Shown here: positions 1 to 8,478 of the stretch, in pieces
Layout: the number at the start of each line of letters is the position of its first letter
Numbering within the stretch: position 1 is the stretch's first letter
DNA from: Gammaproteobacteria bacterium
GTDB lineage: Bacteria > Pseudomonadota > Gammaproteobacteria > Granulosicoccales > Granulosicoccaceae
Assembly: GCA_019634245.1 (NCBI GenBank)
Contig: JAHQVR010000278.1
Location: 1-40,009, forward strand
Direction: 5' to 3'
Length of the DNA: 40,009 nt
Made by a program: the position numbers and the translations under genes
The notes under the pieces: model-generated
Database searches by the model: none
The model's input: only the letters and a program-made list of their open reading frames with translations
Told to the model about the DNA's origin: nothing

Positions 1-772
1 TATCTGGTGTCACGCGACCTTGGCTGCTGCCAAACTGGTAGCCACACACTTTGTGGCTTTTGATCATACGCGGCAGGATATCATTCCCAAAATCATGGGA
101 GGATGATCTATCGGCATGATCATTGGTTAGTTCCTCAATAAGAATATCGGTATTGAAAATATAGATGCCCATAGACGCCAATGCAGCATCATCCACACCT
201 TCCATCGGGCTAGGATCGGTGGGTTTTTCCTGAAAGGCGGTGACACTGCCAGAGCCATCAACACTCATAATGCCGAAGGAGCTTGCCTCGTTAAGTGGCA
301 CGCGCATACAGGCAACGGATAGGTCCGCTCCTAGGTCATTATGGTTTTGTAGCATCGCGGCATAATCCATGCGATACACATGGTCTGCAGACAAAATAAC
401 GACACGGTTTGCGCCACTTCTTTCCAGTAAGTATAGGTTTTGAAAAATCGAATCGGCTGTCCCACTGTACCAGGATTCACCGGTTCGCATTTGTGGCGGG
501 ATAGCCGTGATGTATTCCCCTAACTCTGGGCTGAATACCGACCATGCATCTCGTAGGTGTTTTTGCAGTGAATGTGATTTGTATTGAGTTAATACTAATA
601 CACGGCGAATCCCAGAGTGTAAGCAGTTACTCAGAGTAAAGTCGATGATTCGATATTTTCCACCGAACGGAACACTGGGTTTGGCGTGATCTGCAGTTAA
701 TGGATACAGCCTAGATCCTTGCCCGCCAGCGAGTAGGACACAGATGACATCTTTGTCTTCGCTGTTGAGCAT
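1..772 (-). CDS. glgC: Glucose-1-phosphate adenylyltransferase, 3' end outside window
   Basis: Makes ADP-glucose from ATP and glucose-1-phosphate, the committed step of bacterial glycogen synthesis, in the cytoplasm. I read 257 codons open to the left edge. The N-terminal nucleotidyltransferase signature AGGQGSRL is at residues 15-22, followed by KPSVPFGGKYRIIDF and the substrate-site stretch WYSGTADSIFQN. The visible part ends in GRVTPD, where family members continue toward the C-terminal beta-helix domain. ATG at 772 is the natural start, though the upstream GGTGG is a weak ribosome site. It lies 47 bp downstream of the BKACE gene on the same strand. No glycogen partner gene is visible, so grouping with the catabolic operon may be incidental. 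Confidence 0.95.
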   Translation of the reverse strand, partial: MLNSEDKDVICVLLAGGQGSRLYPLTADHAKPSVPFGGKYRIIDFTLSNCLHSGIRRVLVLTQYKSHSLQKHLRDAWSVFSPELGEYITAIPPQMRTGESWYSGTADSIFQNLYLLERSGANRVVILSADHVYRMDYAAMLQNHNDLGADLSVACMRVPLNEASSFGIMSVDGSGSVTAFQEKPTDPSPMEGVDDAALASMGIYIFNTDILIEELTNDHADRSSSHDFGNDILPRMIKSHKVCGYQFGSSQGRVTPD

Positions 773-819
773 GTTTTTGTACCACCGATCACGAATTTGT
801 TATTATGAAGACTGTTTAC

Positions 820-1752
820 CTAGAAGTTAACACGGTCGCCACCTTTGAGGTCTAAAATTTCTCTCGCTTCATCGGGAGAGGCCACATCGCACCCCAGATC
901 TTCAACTATCCGTTTGATTTTAGTTACCTGTTCGGCATTGCTCTGAGCTAATTTGCCTCGAGATATATACAAACTATCTTCCAAACCAACCCTCACGTTA
1001 CCACCCATCTGGCTAGCGGTTGTAGCCAGAGGCATCTGTGCAGCCCCAGCCCCAAGAACCGACCAAATGTAGTCGTCACCAAACAGTCTATCGGCCGTGC
1101 GCTTCATGAAGATCAAGTTATCCACTTCGGGACCGATACCGCCCAGTATGCCAAAAATAAACTGAATAAAAATAGGTGCTTTGAATAGCCCTGTATCTAA
1201 GCAAAATTTCAAATTGTATAAGTGCCCTACGTCGTAGCACTCATGCTCAAACTTGACATTGTGTTCGCCCCCAAGCGCCTCCGCGACGGTTTTAATATCT
1301 CGAAACGTATTTCTGAAAATATAGGTATCCGAATTTTCAACATACTCCTTTTCCCAATCGAATTTCCATTCTTTGTAACGATTGACCAATGGATGAAATG
1401 AAAAATTCATCGATCCCATGTTTAAGGAGCACATTTCTGGGGAGTATCGCTGAGCGGGTGCAATGCGATCTTCAATGGAGGTTTTCAGACTACCACCGGT
1501 GGAAATGTTCACCACCGCATCACTGGCCTGCTTTATACGCGGCAAGAATGGTGCGAAATCTTCAGGGTCGATCGATACTGCGCCAGTTTCTGGGTTTCTG
1601 GTGTGCAGATGCAATATCGACGCTCCAGCTTCGGCTGCGTCCAGCGCTTGTTGCGTGATGTCGTTAGCTGTATAGGGCAACGCATCAGACATTGTTGGCG
1701 TATGAATAGCGCCGGTGATGGCGCATGTGATAATCGTTTTTTGTCGAGCCAT
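820..1752 (-). CDS. Beta-keto acid cleavage enzyme (BKACE, DUF849 family)
   Basis: BKACE enzymes are zinc-dependent. They condense a beta-keto acid with acetyl-CoA to release acetoacetate and a new acyl-CoA; the founding member Kce acts on 3-keto-5-aminohexanoate and relatives act on dehydrocarnitine. The 310-residue protein shows the expected zinc ligands: H48 and H50 in LHLHTR, and a glutamate near residue 258 in VGLEDSLYI. A longer frame to 1833 exists, but it would overlap livM by about 75 bp. ATG at 1752 starts MARQKTIITCAITG, a typical family N-terminus, and leaves a 5 bp gap after livM. It is the last gene of the IclR-flanked operon. Together with the 3-hydroxyacyl dehydrogenase upstream it suggests hydroxy acid to keto acid to cleavage. 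The substrate cannot be read from sequence. Confidence 0.9.
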   Translation of the reverse strand: MARQKTIITCAITGAIHTPTMSDALPYTANDITQQALDAAEAGASILHLHTRNPETGAVSIDPEDFAPFLPRIKQASDAVVNISTGGSLKTSIEDRIAPAQRYSPEMCSLNMGSMNFSFHPLVNRYKEWKFDWEKEYVENSDTYIFRNTFRDIKTVAEALGGEHNVKFEHECYDVGHLYNLKFCLDTGLFKAPIFIQFIFGILGGIGPEVDNLIFMKRTADRLFGDDYIWSVLGAGAAQMPLATTASQMGGNVRVGLEDSLYISRGKLAQSNAEQVTKIKRIVEDLGCDVASPDEAREILDLKGGDRVNF

Positions 1753-1757
1753 AGGAA

Positions 1758-2765
1758 TTAATCTCTTTTGTGTACGACGCGCGGTGTTATTGGGAATAGC
1801 TCCAGTTTCAGTCGCTTCCGCAAAAAACCCCACAACCCCTGGGGTGCATAAAGCATGATAACAATCGCGACCACACCTAGGATGATCAAATAGGTGGTCC
1901 CCAAGTCAGCCAGAGTCTCTCTCAATAGGAAAAATACCAACGTTCCAATAATAGGACCTTCTAGGGTGCCAATACCACCAATAACTACGATAAAAATAAC
2001 AAAGGCCGTCCAATCATTCACATTGAAGGCGGCATCGGGGGTAATGCGTAACTTCTGAAGAAAAATAAGGGCTCCGACAACAGCCGTAAGCCCCGCTGTC
2101 AACACATAGACGAAGAACTTGGTTCGCCATATGGCAATACCCAACGAAGAAGCGGCTAATTCATTATCTCGAATGGCTTTCAGTGCAATCCCATGACGCG
2201 AGCGTAACAAGAGCACCGAGGCAGACACTATCACCACGGTAAGTAAAAGCGCGCTCCAGTAAATAGCACTATCCCGACCTGCCTTTGAGTCTGCAATGGA
2301 CTTTACAATGCCAACGGGCAAACTCGTGCCCGACCCACCACCAAGTGCAGTTATTTGTGCAGCGGATAACCGAAACACTTCCGCGATAACCCAGGTACCA
2401 ATGGCAAAGTATGCACCGCGAAGTCGGAAAATCAGCCCCGCCACGGGGATGGATACCAACATACTGATTACGGCAATCAACGGTAAACTATAGATCGGTG
2501 GGATGTCAGCGAACATTGCCATTGAGAACAGCAAATAACCCCCCAGGCCAACGTAAGCTTGTTGCCCCACAGAGACCAAACCTGCGAAACCGGCCAACAG
2601 ATTCCACAAACACGCCAATGATAAATACAGCAACATCTCGTTTATTAAACGTAAATCAGCCCGTCCTGCCCACGCAGGCGCGGTTGCCAATATCACAATA
2701 GCAACGAGCATAAATACGCCAAACACATAGGTGGATGGCCGAGTGGATGAGACACTTATGTTCAA
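1758..2765 (-). CDS. livM: Branched-chain amino acid-type ABC transporter permease (LivM family)
   Basis: Inner-membrane permease of the hydrophobic amino acid uptake (HAAT) family, 335 residues with many hydrophobic segments. The LivM core is visible as GLVSVGQQAYVGLGGY near residue 65 and the cytoplasmic ATPase-contact stretch LKAIRDNELAASSLGI. The start is TTG at 2765, embedded in TTGA so that it overlaps the livH stop. An AAGGG seven bases upstream supports this TTG over the next in-frame ATG, 18 codons in. It should pair with LivH to form the translocation path. Such importers also carry amides, urea or aromatic acids, so leucine need not be the substrate. The catabolic neighbours suggest uptake of the operon's own substrate. 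Confidence 0.9.
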   Translation of the reverse strand: MNISVSSTRPSTYVFGVFMLVAIVILATAPAWAGRADLRLINEMLLYLSLACLWNLLAGFAGLVSVGQQAYVGLGGYLLFSMAMFADIPPIYSLPLIAVISMLVSIPVAGLIFRLRGAYFAIGTWVIAEVFRLSAAQITALGGGSGTSLPVGIVKSIADSKAGRDSAIYWSALLLTVVIVSASVLLLRSRHGIALKAIRDNELAASSLGIAIWRTKFFVYVLTAGLTAVVGALIFLQKLRITPDAAFNVNDWTAFVIFIVVIGGIGTLEGPIIGTLVFFLLRETLADLGTTYLIILGVVAIVIMLYAPQGLWGFLRKRLKLELFPITPRVVHKRD

Positions 2766-3625
2766 TGTTCTACCCTTGGGAACAATCCACGCGGCTTAAC
2801 AGCTAGCACGAGTAAAAAGACAATGTGCCCACTGAGCACTTGCCAACCTGGATGAATGCTGCCCCCTATCGCCTGGGCCACCCCGAGTATCACTCCGCCA
2901 ATAAGAGTGCCCCAAAGATTTCCCAAACCGCCGATGATGACCGCTTCAAAGCCAAAAATCAGCCTTGCTGGACCACTCGCGGGATCGAACGCTGTTCGTG
3001 TTCCTAAAAAAACGCCTGCTATGGCAACCACGGCCATTGACAAAGCCATCGCCATGGCAAATACGTGAGCCTTGTTCAACCCCATCAACTGAGCGATATC
3101 GGCGTTATCCGAGGTTGCGCGAAACGCTCTTCCCAAAGAGGTGTAATAAAAAATCCATTGCAAAACGGCGATAACCGCCACCGCGGTAAGGAACATGATC
3201 AACGGCAGGAAACCAATATTAATGCTGCCGACAGCAAAGCTAGCCGTTTCAATTGAACCGGCATTAAGTTTTTGTGGGTCAGCCGAATAACCTTCGAGTA
3301 AGGCATTCTGGATAATTACAGATAAACCAAAGGTGACCAATAATGGTGGCAAAATATCTGCCCCCAAAGTCCGATTGAGTACCAGCCGCTGTAGAAGATA
3401 ACCCACCAGGGCCATTATCGGCACCACCAATAGTAAACCGAATCCCGGATTAATCTGTAATGCAGAAGTTATGGTTAAAGTGACAAATGCGGCAAGCACA
3501 ATAAAGTCACCATGGGCAATATTAACAAGTCTCATCACGCCAAAAATCAAAGATAACCCAGCAGCAAATAGAGCATATAAACCGCCGAGTAAAATACCTT
3601 GAATAATGGCATTGGTGAGTTCCAT
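2762..3625 (-). CDS. livH: Branched-chain amino acid-type ABC transporter permease (LivH family)
   Basis: Second membrane permease of the HAAT-type importer, 287 residues. The N-terminus is the classical LivH start, with GILLGGLYALFAAGLSLIFG followed by VMRLVNIAHGDF, and the C-terminal half has FGFEAVIIGGLGNLWGTLIGG, also typical. The start is ATG at 3625, three bases after the livF stop. The end overlaps the livM start by four bases, implying translational coupling. It presumably forms a heterodimer with LivM and is powered by LivG and LivF. Nothing in it looks damaged. Confidence 0.92.
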   Translation of the reverse strand: MELTNAIIQGILLGGLYALFAAGLSLIFGVMRLVNIAHGDFIVLAAFVTLTITSALQINPGFGLLLVVPIMALVGYLLQRLVLNRTLGADILPPLLVTFGLSVIIQNALLEGYSADPQKLNAGSIETASFAVGSINIGFLPLIMFLTAVAVIAVLQWIFYYTSLGRAFRATSDNADIAQLMGLNKAHVFAMAMALSMAVVAIAGVFLGTRTAFDPASGPARLIFGFEAVIIGGLGNLWGTLIGGVILGVAQAIGGSIHPGWQVLSGHIVFLLVLAVKPRGLFPRVEH

Positions 3626-3628
3626 AAA

Positions 3629-4321
3629 TCAGATTCCAAAATAGGCCGCAGCTATCTCGTCACGGCCCAGCTCATTGGACTTTCCTTGAAGTGCCACTCG
3701 CCCCTCTGACAAACAATACACTCGATGAGCAATGGATACAGCCTTATTTATGTCTTGCTCCACGATGACCGCGCTGACACCTTCTGAAATTATTTCAGGC
3801 ATCGCCTCATAGAGCTGCTGGATAACAATCGGAGCAAGCCCTAGACTAATCTCATCAAACAGAATAATGTCCGGATTCGACATTAATGCCCGCCCAATTG
3901 CGGCCAATTGTTGCTGTCCACCCGATAAAGAGGTGGATGCCTGCGATCGTCTTTGCCCCAAAACAGGGAATAACTCATACACGCTCTCTAGTGACCACTT
4001 ACCAGTGCGTTTACTGCGCCCACCAATCAAAAGATTTTCTTCAACACTCAACGAAGGGAACAGTTGACGACCTTCAGGGACCATACTGATCCCTAGTTCC
4101 GCGACTTGATCAGCACGCCAATGGCCAATGGAATTGCCACGCCATTGAACCATGTCTGGTTCGCAGGGTAATAAGCCCGTGACAGCCCGCATAATGGTAG
4201 ATTTTCCGGCGCCGTTTGCGCCGATGATTGCAACGATTTCGCCCTCTTCAACCGTTATATCTACGCCAAACAGTGCCTGAAAATCTGAATAGTAGGCTTT
4301 GAGCTGATCGGTTTTAAGCAT
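3629..4321 (-). CDS. livF: HAAT-family ABC transporter ATPase (LivF type)
   Basis: Cytoplasmic ATP-binding subunit, 230 residues when started at ATG 4321. The open frame runs upstream to 4417, but those 32 codons overlap livG in another frame and do not resemble a LivF N-terminus. MLKTDQLKAYY does, and it overlaps the livG end by eight bases. Walker A GANGAGKST is at residues 34-42, the signature is LSGGQQQLAAIGRAL, Walker B is DIILFDEISLGLAP, and the switch region is VIVEQDINKAV. All nucleotide-binding motifs are intact, unlike the partner LivG, whose signature loop is degenerate. It energises import through LivH and LivM. Confidence 0.93.
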   Translation of the reverse strand: MLKTDQLKAYYSDFQALFGVDITVEEGEIVAIIGANGAGKSTIMRAVTGLLPCEPDMVQWRGNSIGHWRADQVAELGISMVPEGRQLFPSLSVEENLLIGGRSKRTGKWSLESVYELFPVLGQRRSQASTSLSGGQQQLAAIGRALMSNPDIILFDEISLGLAPIVIQQLYEAMPEIISEGVSAVIVEQDINKAVSIAHRVYCLSEGRVALQGKSNELGRDEIAAAYFGI

Positions 4322-5054
4322 TTGCGTCCAAACCGATATACACGTCTTGCACAACTTGACTTTGCATAACGATGTTTGGCTCGCCATCGGCAACAACTCG
4401 ACCAAAATCAATGACAATCAACCGATCGACTACCGCCAGTAAGGCATGAACGATATGCTCTATCCACACGATCGTGACACCGGTGGATTTGATCTCTTCA
4501 ATAGTTTGAATCAACGACTGACATTCGTGCTCTGTTAAACCGCCCGCAATTTCATCCAGTAGCAGGAGCTCCGGACCCGCAGCTAACGCTCGAGCTAACT
4601 CAAGCCGCTTGCGTTCGAGCAACGTGAGCTGCCCAGCTACATCATTCGCTTTTTCCAAAAGGCCTGTTTGTTCGAGGATTTCAACAGAACGGATATTGGC
4701 TTTAGGCTTCGACAGGCCATCGCCATGCCGGGCACCCACAAGCACATTTTCAAACACACTCATACCTGTGAAAGGTTGAGGAATTTGAAAAGAACGAGCA
4801 ATACCTAATCGGCATCTCATTGCTGCTGCCATGCGGGTAACATCTTTTCCCGCAAACTGGACCCTTCCTGAATCCGGGGCAAGGGTTCCAGTGATTAGAT
4901 TGAACAGTGATGTCTTACCAGCCCCGTTTGGCCCGATTATGCCTAACGCTTGGCCTGCGGGCAGCTCGAAGCTGACCGCATCTGCCACCGTCACCGCCCC
5001 AAATGATTTCGAGATCTCGGACAGGGCCAGAACATTATTGGCAGATGCGCTCAA
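4314..5054 (-). CDS. livG: HAAT-family ABC transporter ATPase (LivG type)
   Basis: Second ATPase subunit of the importer, 246 residues. Walker A GPNGAGKTS is at residues 41-49, Walker B LLLLDEIAGGLTEHE follows, and the LivG-type C-terminal extension VQDVYIGLDANA is present. The position normally holding LSGGQ reads LTLLERKRLELARAL, so the canonical signature is replaced. Related LivG clades have similar non-canonical loops, so the subunit is probably still functional, with asymmetric ATP sites. The start is ATG at 5054, 31 bp after the binding-protein gene. The stop overlaps the livF start. Confidence 0.92.
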   Translation of the reverse strand: MSASANNVLALSEISKSFGAVTVADAVSFELPAGQALGIIGPNGAGKTSLFNLITGTLAPDSGRVQFAGKDVTRMAAAMRCRLGIARSFQIPQPFTGMSVFENVLVGARHGDGLSKPKANIRSVEILEQTGLLEKANDVAGQLTLLERKRLELARALAAGPELLLLDEIAGGLTEHECQSLIQTIEEIKSTGVTIVWIEHIVHALLAVVDRLIVIDFGRVVADGEPNIVMQSQVVQDVYIGLDANA

Positions 5055-5085
5055 AGGCTCTTAACGCTTGACTAGATAACTTATA

Positions 5086-6372
5086 TCAAGAGATCAGCTG
5101 CAGCTCACCACCGACCGGTATTTCGGGAGCACCGCCGTTTGCTGTGATAACCAACTCCAATCCATCACCCTGTTTTTGCCATTGACCTGCCACCAACGGT
5201 GTTTTTGTCACGTTCTTCACAGGACCTTTAGACCAGTTGACGCTGCCGACTATGGTGGATAGGTTTGTTCCGGCAATTGCGCTAACGATCGCGGCAGGGT
5301 CATCCAAGTCTTCAGCGCGACTCACCACATCGTTCACCACTTCAAACAGCGCATGCTTGAATCCGATTGGCTGGGTCCAAGGTCTGCCTGTTTCAGCGGT
5401 ATACCCGTCTGCCAGTTCTTTCGCGTTAGCGCTGGTTAGCGAAGAACTGTATGGGTGGTTTGGTGACCACCAGATTTCAGAGGTCAACCCCTCAGCTCGG
5501 TCTCCCAACGATTCAATCACCGATGGAAAAAGCAAAGCTTTACCGATAGTCACTACCTTCGGATTAAAATCTTGCTGTGCGGCCTGCGCCCAAAATGTGG
5601 CGAAATCTGGCGGAATCATATTCCCAGTAACAATCTCGCATCCGGCTTCTTTAAAAGCACCTATGTAATTAGAAAAATCATCATTCACAGGCTGATATCT
5701 GCCCGGATCAATCAGATTGTAACCAGCTGCGCTCAGTGGTTTGGGCAGGCCAAGCTCTTTGTCACCCCAGGCATTGCCATCCGCGTCATTGGGAAACAAT
5801 CCGGCGACAGTTTTATTCACCCCTGAGCTATCCCACAGCTCTAGAAACGAACCGATCACATCTTCAAGCCCCCAGAAAAAGTGGTAGGTGTACTCAAACC
5901 CTTCTGCTGGGTTTCCATTGCGACCAAAAAAGTAAGGTTGCCAGGGACAATCTGTGGTGATACACGGAATTTCGTTAATCTCCGCCTGATCCGCCACAGG
6001 GTTGGTGGTATCCGGTGTAGAGGCTGCCACAATGATATCGACCTCATCGCCGAGAATGAGATCTGCTGCAACCTCAGCAGCTCGGTTAGGATTGGATTGA
6101 CTGTCTTTGGCTATGATTTCTACATCGTAGGTCTTACCGTTATTCGCTATACCGGCAGAGAACACTTCACGGATGCCTTTGAGCACATAGTCATCGGCTT
6201 CCCCAAAACCAGCTAAAGGCCCAGTCTGCGGACTGACAAACCCAATTTTTAATTTCGGGTTCGCCGCATAAGCTCTCGTGTGTTTTAAAATTGCCGGCGC
6301 GACCAACGTGGCTCCGACGCCAGAAATAAAGTGTCGGCGAGTTAGTGAACCAGTTTTAGATCCTCGTGACAT
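5086..6372 (-). CDS. ABC transporter substrate-binding protein, Leu/Ile/Val or amide-binding type, Tat-exported
   Basis: Periplasmic binding protein of the HAAT importer, 428 residues. The N-terminus has a twin-arginine signal with TRRHFI at residues 11-16, then a short hydrophobic stretch and an AYA cleavage site. Tat export is less usual for this class than Sec export. The mature part begins NPKLKIGFVSPQTGPLAGFG, typical of periplasmic binding fold type I receptors. A second typical stretch, VAASTPDTTNPVADQAE, lies in the first lobe. A clear GGAG lies eight bases before ATG 6372. It comes first among the transport genes and follows the dehydrogenase gene by 46 bp. The ligand is unknown; the operon suggests a hydroxy acid or its amide. 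Confidence 0.9.
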   Translation of the reverse strand: MSRGSKTGSLTRRHFISGVGATLVAPAILKHTRAYAANPKLKIGFVSPQTGPLAGFGEADDYVLKGIREVFSAGIANNGKTYDVEIIAKDSQSNPNRAAEVAADLILGDEVDIIVAASTPDTTNPVADQAEINEIPCITTDCPWQPYFFGRNGNPAEGFEYTYHFFWGLEDVIGSFLELWDSSGVNKTVAGLFPNDADGNAWGDKELGLPKPLSAAGYNLIDPGRYQPVNDDFSNYIGAFKEAGCEIVTGNMIPPDFATFWAQAAQQDFNPKVVTIGKALLFPSVIESLGDRAEGLTSEIWWSPNHPYSSSLTSANAKELADGYTAETGRPWTQPIGFKHALFEVVNDVVSRAEDLDDPAAIVSAIAGTNLSTIVGSVNWSKGPVKNVTKTPLVAGQWQKQGDGLELVITANGGAPEIPVGGELQLIS

Positions 6373-6418
6373 AGTTAATCTCCTCAGATGTATTGTTTAT
6401 GCGACTTTTTTGTTGCCG

Positions 6419-7342
6419 CTACCTTTCTAATATGGTGTCAAGTAATACCAAATGCCGTGCTAATCGATCGCGCACTGTTTGTGCGCTTTCAGGCGTCCAC
6501 TGTCGAAAACCTTCTCCAGCAGCCATGCCAGATTTCTTCTCTTGCACCAGCCGCTCAAGATAAGGGGACGGACCGGGCCGACTATCGATTTCACTTAACA
6601 GTGTTTTATGAATATCCAAAGCTAAGTCTGTGGTGACCAAATCCGCATTTTCCAAAGGCCCCAATACTGCTAATCGCCGACCAAAACTTTCCTTAACCAC
6701 AGTATCCACAGACTCTGCATCACAAATACCTTGTTCAACGATACTGATCGCCTCTCGCCACAGCGCGTGTTGAAGTCGGTTGCCAATGAAACCTGGTACA
6801 TCTTTTTCTACGCGCACAGGTTTTTTCCCAGAACGCTCTAATACTGCCACCACGGCATCCATAGCGGCATCGGACGTCGAGGGCGTTCGAATAACTTCAA
6901 CTAGTGGAATAAAGTGTGGAGGATTCCACCAGTGCGTACCCAGCGCTCTTTCTTGCAGGCTCACGTTCTCCATGATTTTACTGATGGGCAGTGCCGATGT
7001 GTTCGACGTTAATAAGCACGTATCAGAGACAAGCGCTTCGACTTGAGAGAAGAGTTGTTGCTTTAACGCCAATTTCTCAGGAGCCGCTTCCACCACCAAG
7101 TCGGTTTCTTTGGTTAAGGCCGTAGAGAGCTCAGCGTGTGTGCTCGTGTTACTCAACGCTTGCGCTATCTCACTACTTTCACAGCCCAATGCCGACAAAC
7201 TCTGTTCCATTCGGCTTGTGAGAGTGTCACGAGTCTCCGCCGATGGTTCTTGAACATTCACCTGGTATCCGGCACGAGCGAAGGTAAGAGCAATGCCATG
7301 CCCCATCAATCCACCGCCGATTACCGATATGTTGGAGACCAT
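6419..7342 (-). CDS. 3-hydroxyacyl-CoA dehydrogenase family NAD-dependent oxidoreductase (carnitine/gulonate dehydrogenase-like)
   Basis: Likely oxidises a beta-hydroxy acid (free or CoA-bound) to the beta-keto acid with NAD. The 307-residue protein starts with the dinucleotide fold VIGGGLMGHGIALTFARAGY (glycines 9-14). It has TSNTSALPIS and GTHWWNPPHFIPLVEV in the catalytic region, then the C-terminal helical domain beginning PGFIGNRLQHALWREA. This single-function length and the WWNPP variant fit the subfamily that includes carnitine 3-dehydrogenase and L-gulonate 3-dehydrogenase better than fatty-acid oxidation enzymes. It starts three bases after the SDR stop. With BKACE in the same operon it supports hydroxy acid oxidation followed by keto acid cleavage. 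The exact substrate is not determinable here. Confidence 0.85.
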   Translation of the reverse strand: MVSNISVIGGGLMGHGIALTFARAGYQVNVQEPSAETRDTLTSRMEQSLSALGCESSEIAQALSNTSTHAELSTALTKETDLVVEAAPEKLALKQQLFSQVEALVSDTCLLTSNTSALPISKIMENVSLQERALGTHWWNPPHFIPLVEVIRTPSTSDAAMDAVVAVLERSGKKPVRVEKDVPGFIGNRLQHALWREAISIVEQGICDAESVDTVVKESFGRRLAVLGPLENADLVTTDLALDIHKTLLSEIDSRPGPSPYLERLVQEKKSGMAAGEGFRQWTPESAQTVRDRLARHLVLLDTILER

Positions 7343-7345
7343 TCG

Positions 7346-8131
7346 CTAGCCTGCCGTGTAGCCACCGTCGGCATACAGAATATGGCCGGTATAAAAATCC
7401 GAAGCACTGGATGCTAAAAATAACAAAGGGCCTGCAAGATCTTCAGGCTCTCCCAACCGCCCTTTCGGAACTCGAGATAAAAAACCGTCTCTAACCGCTG
7501 TCGCCTCGGGGGTATCTTCAAACATCCAGGCAGTCAGCGGTGATCGGAAGACCGTTGGTGCGATGGCATTGACCGTGATGCCAGTGGTACCGAGCTCACA
7601 ACCCAATGCCTTAGTAATGCCATCCACAGCAGACTTTGATGCGCAATAGGCGGTGTAGCCTGCAGGATGTCCAAGCAGACCACGAGCCGATGACACCAAC
7701 ACAATTTTTCCACCATGGCCCTGTTTTTTCATTTGTGAAGCTGTGGCGCGAGCCATCAACCAGGTTTGAGTAACGTTGGCATCCATCACCGCTTCAAACG
7801 TATCTGGCGACATCTCATCGATTTTCGCAACTTTGTTCATACCCGAAGCCACCACCAATATGTCAAGAGCGCCATGGGCCGAAACGCAGGAATTAACAAT
7901 ACTCTCAACTACCTCTTCGCTGTTGGGGCGAGCGTTTACCGTGCTTACCTCTGCGCCTAACTCACGACACTCCTGTGCAATCTGTTCCAATGCGTCTGCA
8001 TTGCCTGCCACCAAAGTTAATTTGCAACCGGAGGATGCAAGCACCCGAGCCGCTACACCTCCGAATGCACCTGAAGCACCGGTGATTAGTGCGGATTTTC
8101 CTTTAACATTAAAAATATCGTGGGCATTCAT
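7346..8131 (-). CDS. SDR-family NAD(P)-dependent dehydrogenase
   Basis: Classical short-chain dehydrogenase/reductase, 261 residues from ATG 8131. The frame extends to 8176, but that would overlap the cupin gene; the chosen start leaves two bases and gives the normal MNAHDIFNVKGKSALITG onset. The cofactor motif TGASGAFG is at residues 17-24, the catalytic serine is S148, and the YCASK motif gives Y162 and K166. The C-terminus has ILYADGGYTAG, also standard. It lies between the cupin and the 3-hydroxyacyl dehydrogenase, so it probably oxidises another hydroxyl of the operon's substrate or of a side product. The family is too broad for a substrate call. Confidence 0.88.
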   Translation of the reverse strand: MNAHDIFNVKGKSALITGASGAFGGVAARVLASSGCKLTLVAGNADALEQIAQECRELGAEVSTVNARPNSEEVVESIVNSCVSAHGALDILVVASGMNKVAKIDEMSPDTFEAVMDANVTQTWLMARATASQMKKQGHGGKIVLVSSARGLLGHPAGYTAYCASKSAVDGITKALGCELGTTGITVNAIAPTVFRSPLTAWMFEDTPEATAVRDGFLSRVPKGRLGEPEDLAGPLLFLASSASDFYTGHILYADGGYTAG

Positions 8132-8133
8132 GG

Positions 8134-8478
8134 CTATTTTGCGTCCGGATAAGGAATGACAACCAGCATCTTGCAAATGTCGTTGGATCGATTTTCTATA
8201 CGACGTTCTTCACCGGCGGGGATGGTGCATGAATCGAAACGACCAAGCACTGTGTCCTCGCTATTGATAGTGACTGTCATTTCACCTTCGAGAACCACAT
8301 AGACTTTTTCAAATGGGGTTGAATCAGGGCCCGCTCCGCCCCCGGGTAAAAACTGCGACAATCCCACCCATTGATTCTCAGGCCCCCCTTCTTCGAACCC
8401 TTGTAGACGCAAGCCGGTGACACCCCAGTGATTAGGAGCCTCATAGACTTCCGCATCTTTGAAGCGTTTCACCAACAT
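8134..8478 (-). CDS. Small cupin-domain protein
   Basis: Single-domain cupin of 114 residues. The beta-barrel is recognisable from GPDSTPFEKVYVVLEGEMTV and the later PAGEERRIENRS stretch. The first cupin motif, usually G(X)5HXH(X)3,4E(X)6G, is incomplete: the histidine pair is not evident around DSTPFEKVYVVLEGE. Metal binding is therefore uncertain. Its start codon overlaps the cyclase stop by one base (TAATG), so the two are probably translated together. It may be an isomerase or a ligand-binding accessory of the pathway. No more precise function is supportable. Confidence 0.75.
   Translation of the reverse strand: MLVKRFKDAEVYEAPNHWGVTGLRLQGFEEGGPENQWVGLSQFLPGGGAGPDSTPFEKVYVVLEGEMTVTINSEDTVLGRFDSCTIPAGEERRIENRSNDICKMLVVIPYPDAK

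Noticed and set aside
1753..1833. N-terminal extension of the BKACE gene up to 1833
   Set aside because: It would overlap livM heavily and lacks family similarity; ATG 1752 fits the family start and operon spacing.
4322..4417. N-terminal extension of LivF up to 4417
   Set aside because: It reads livG in another frame; MLKTDQLKAYY at 4321 is the normal onset.
5237..5668. Plus-strand open frame of 143 codons
   Set aside because: It is antisense to the well-supported binding-protein gene and resembles no family; a shadow frame.
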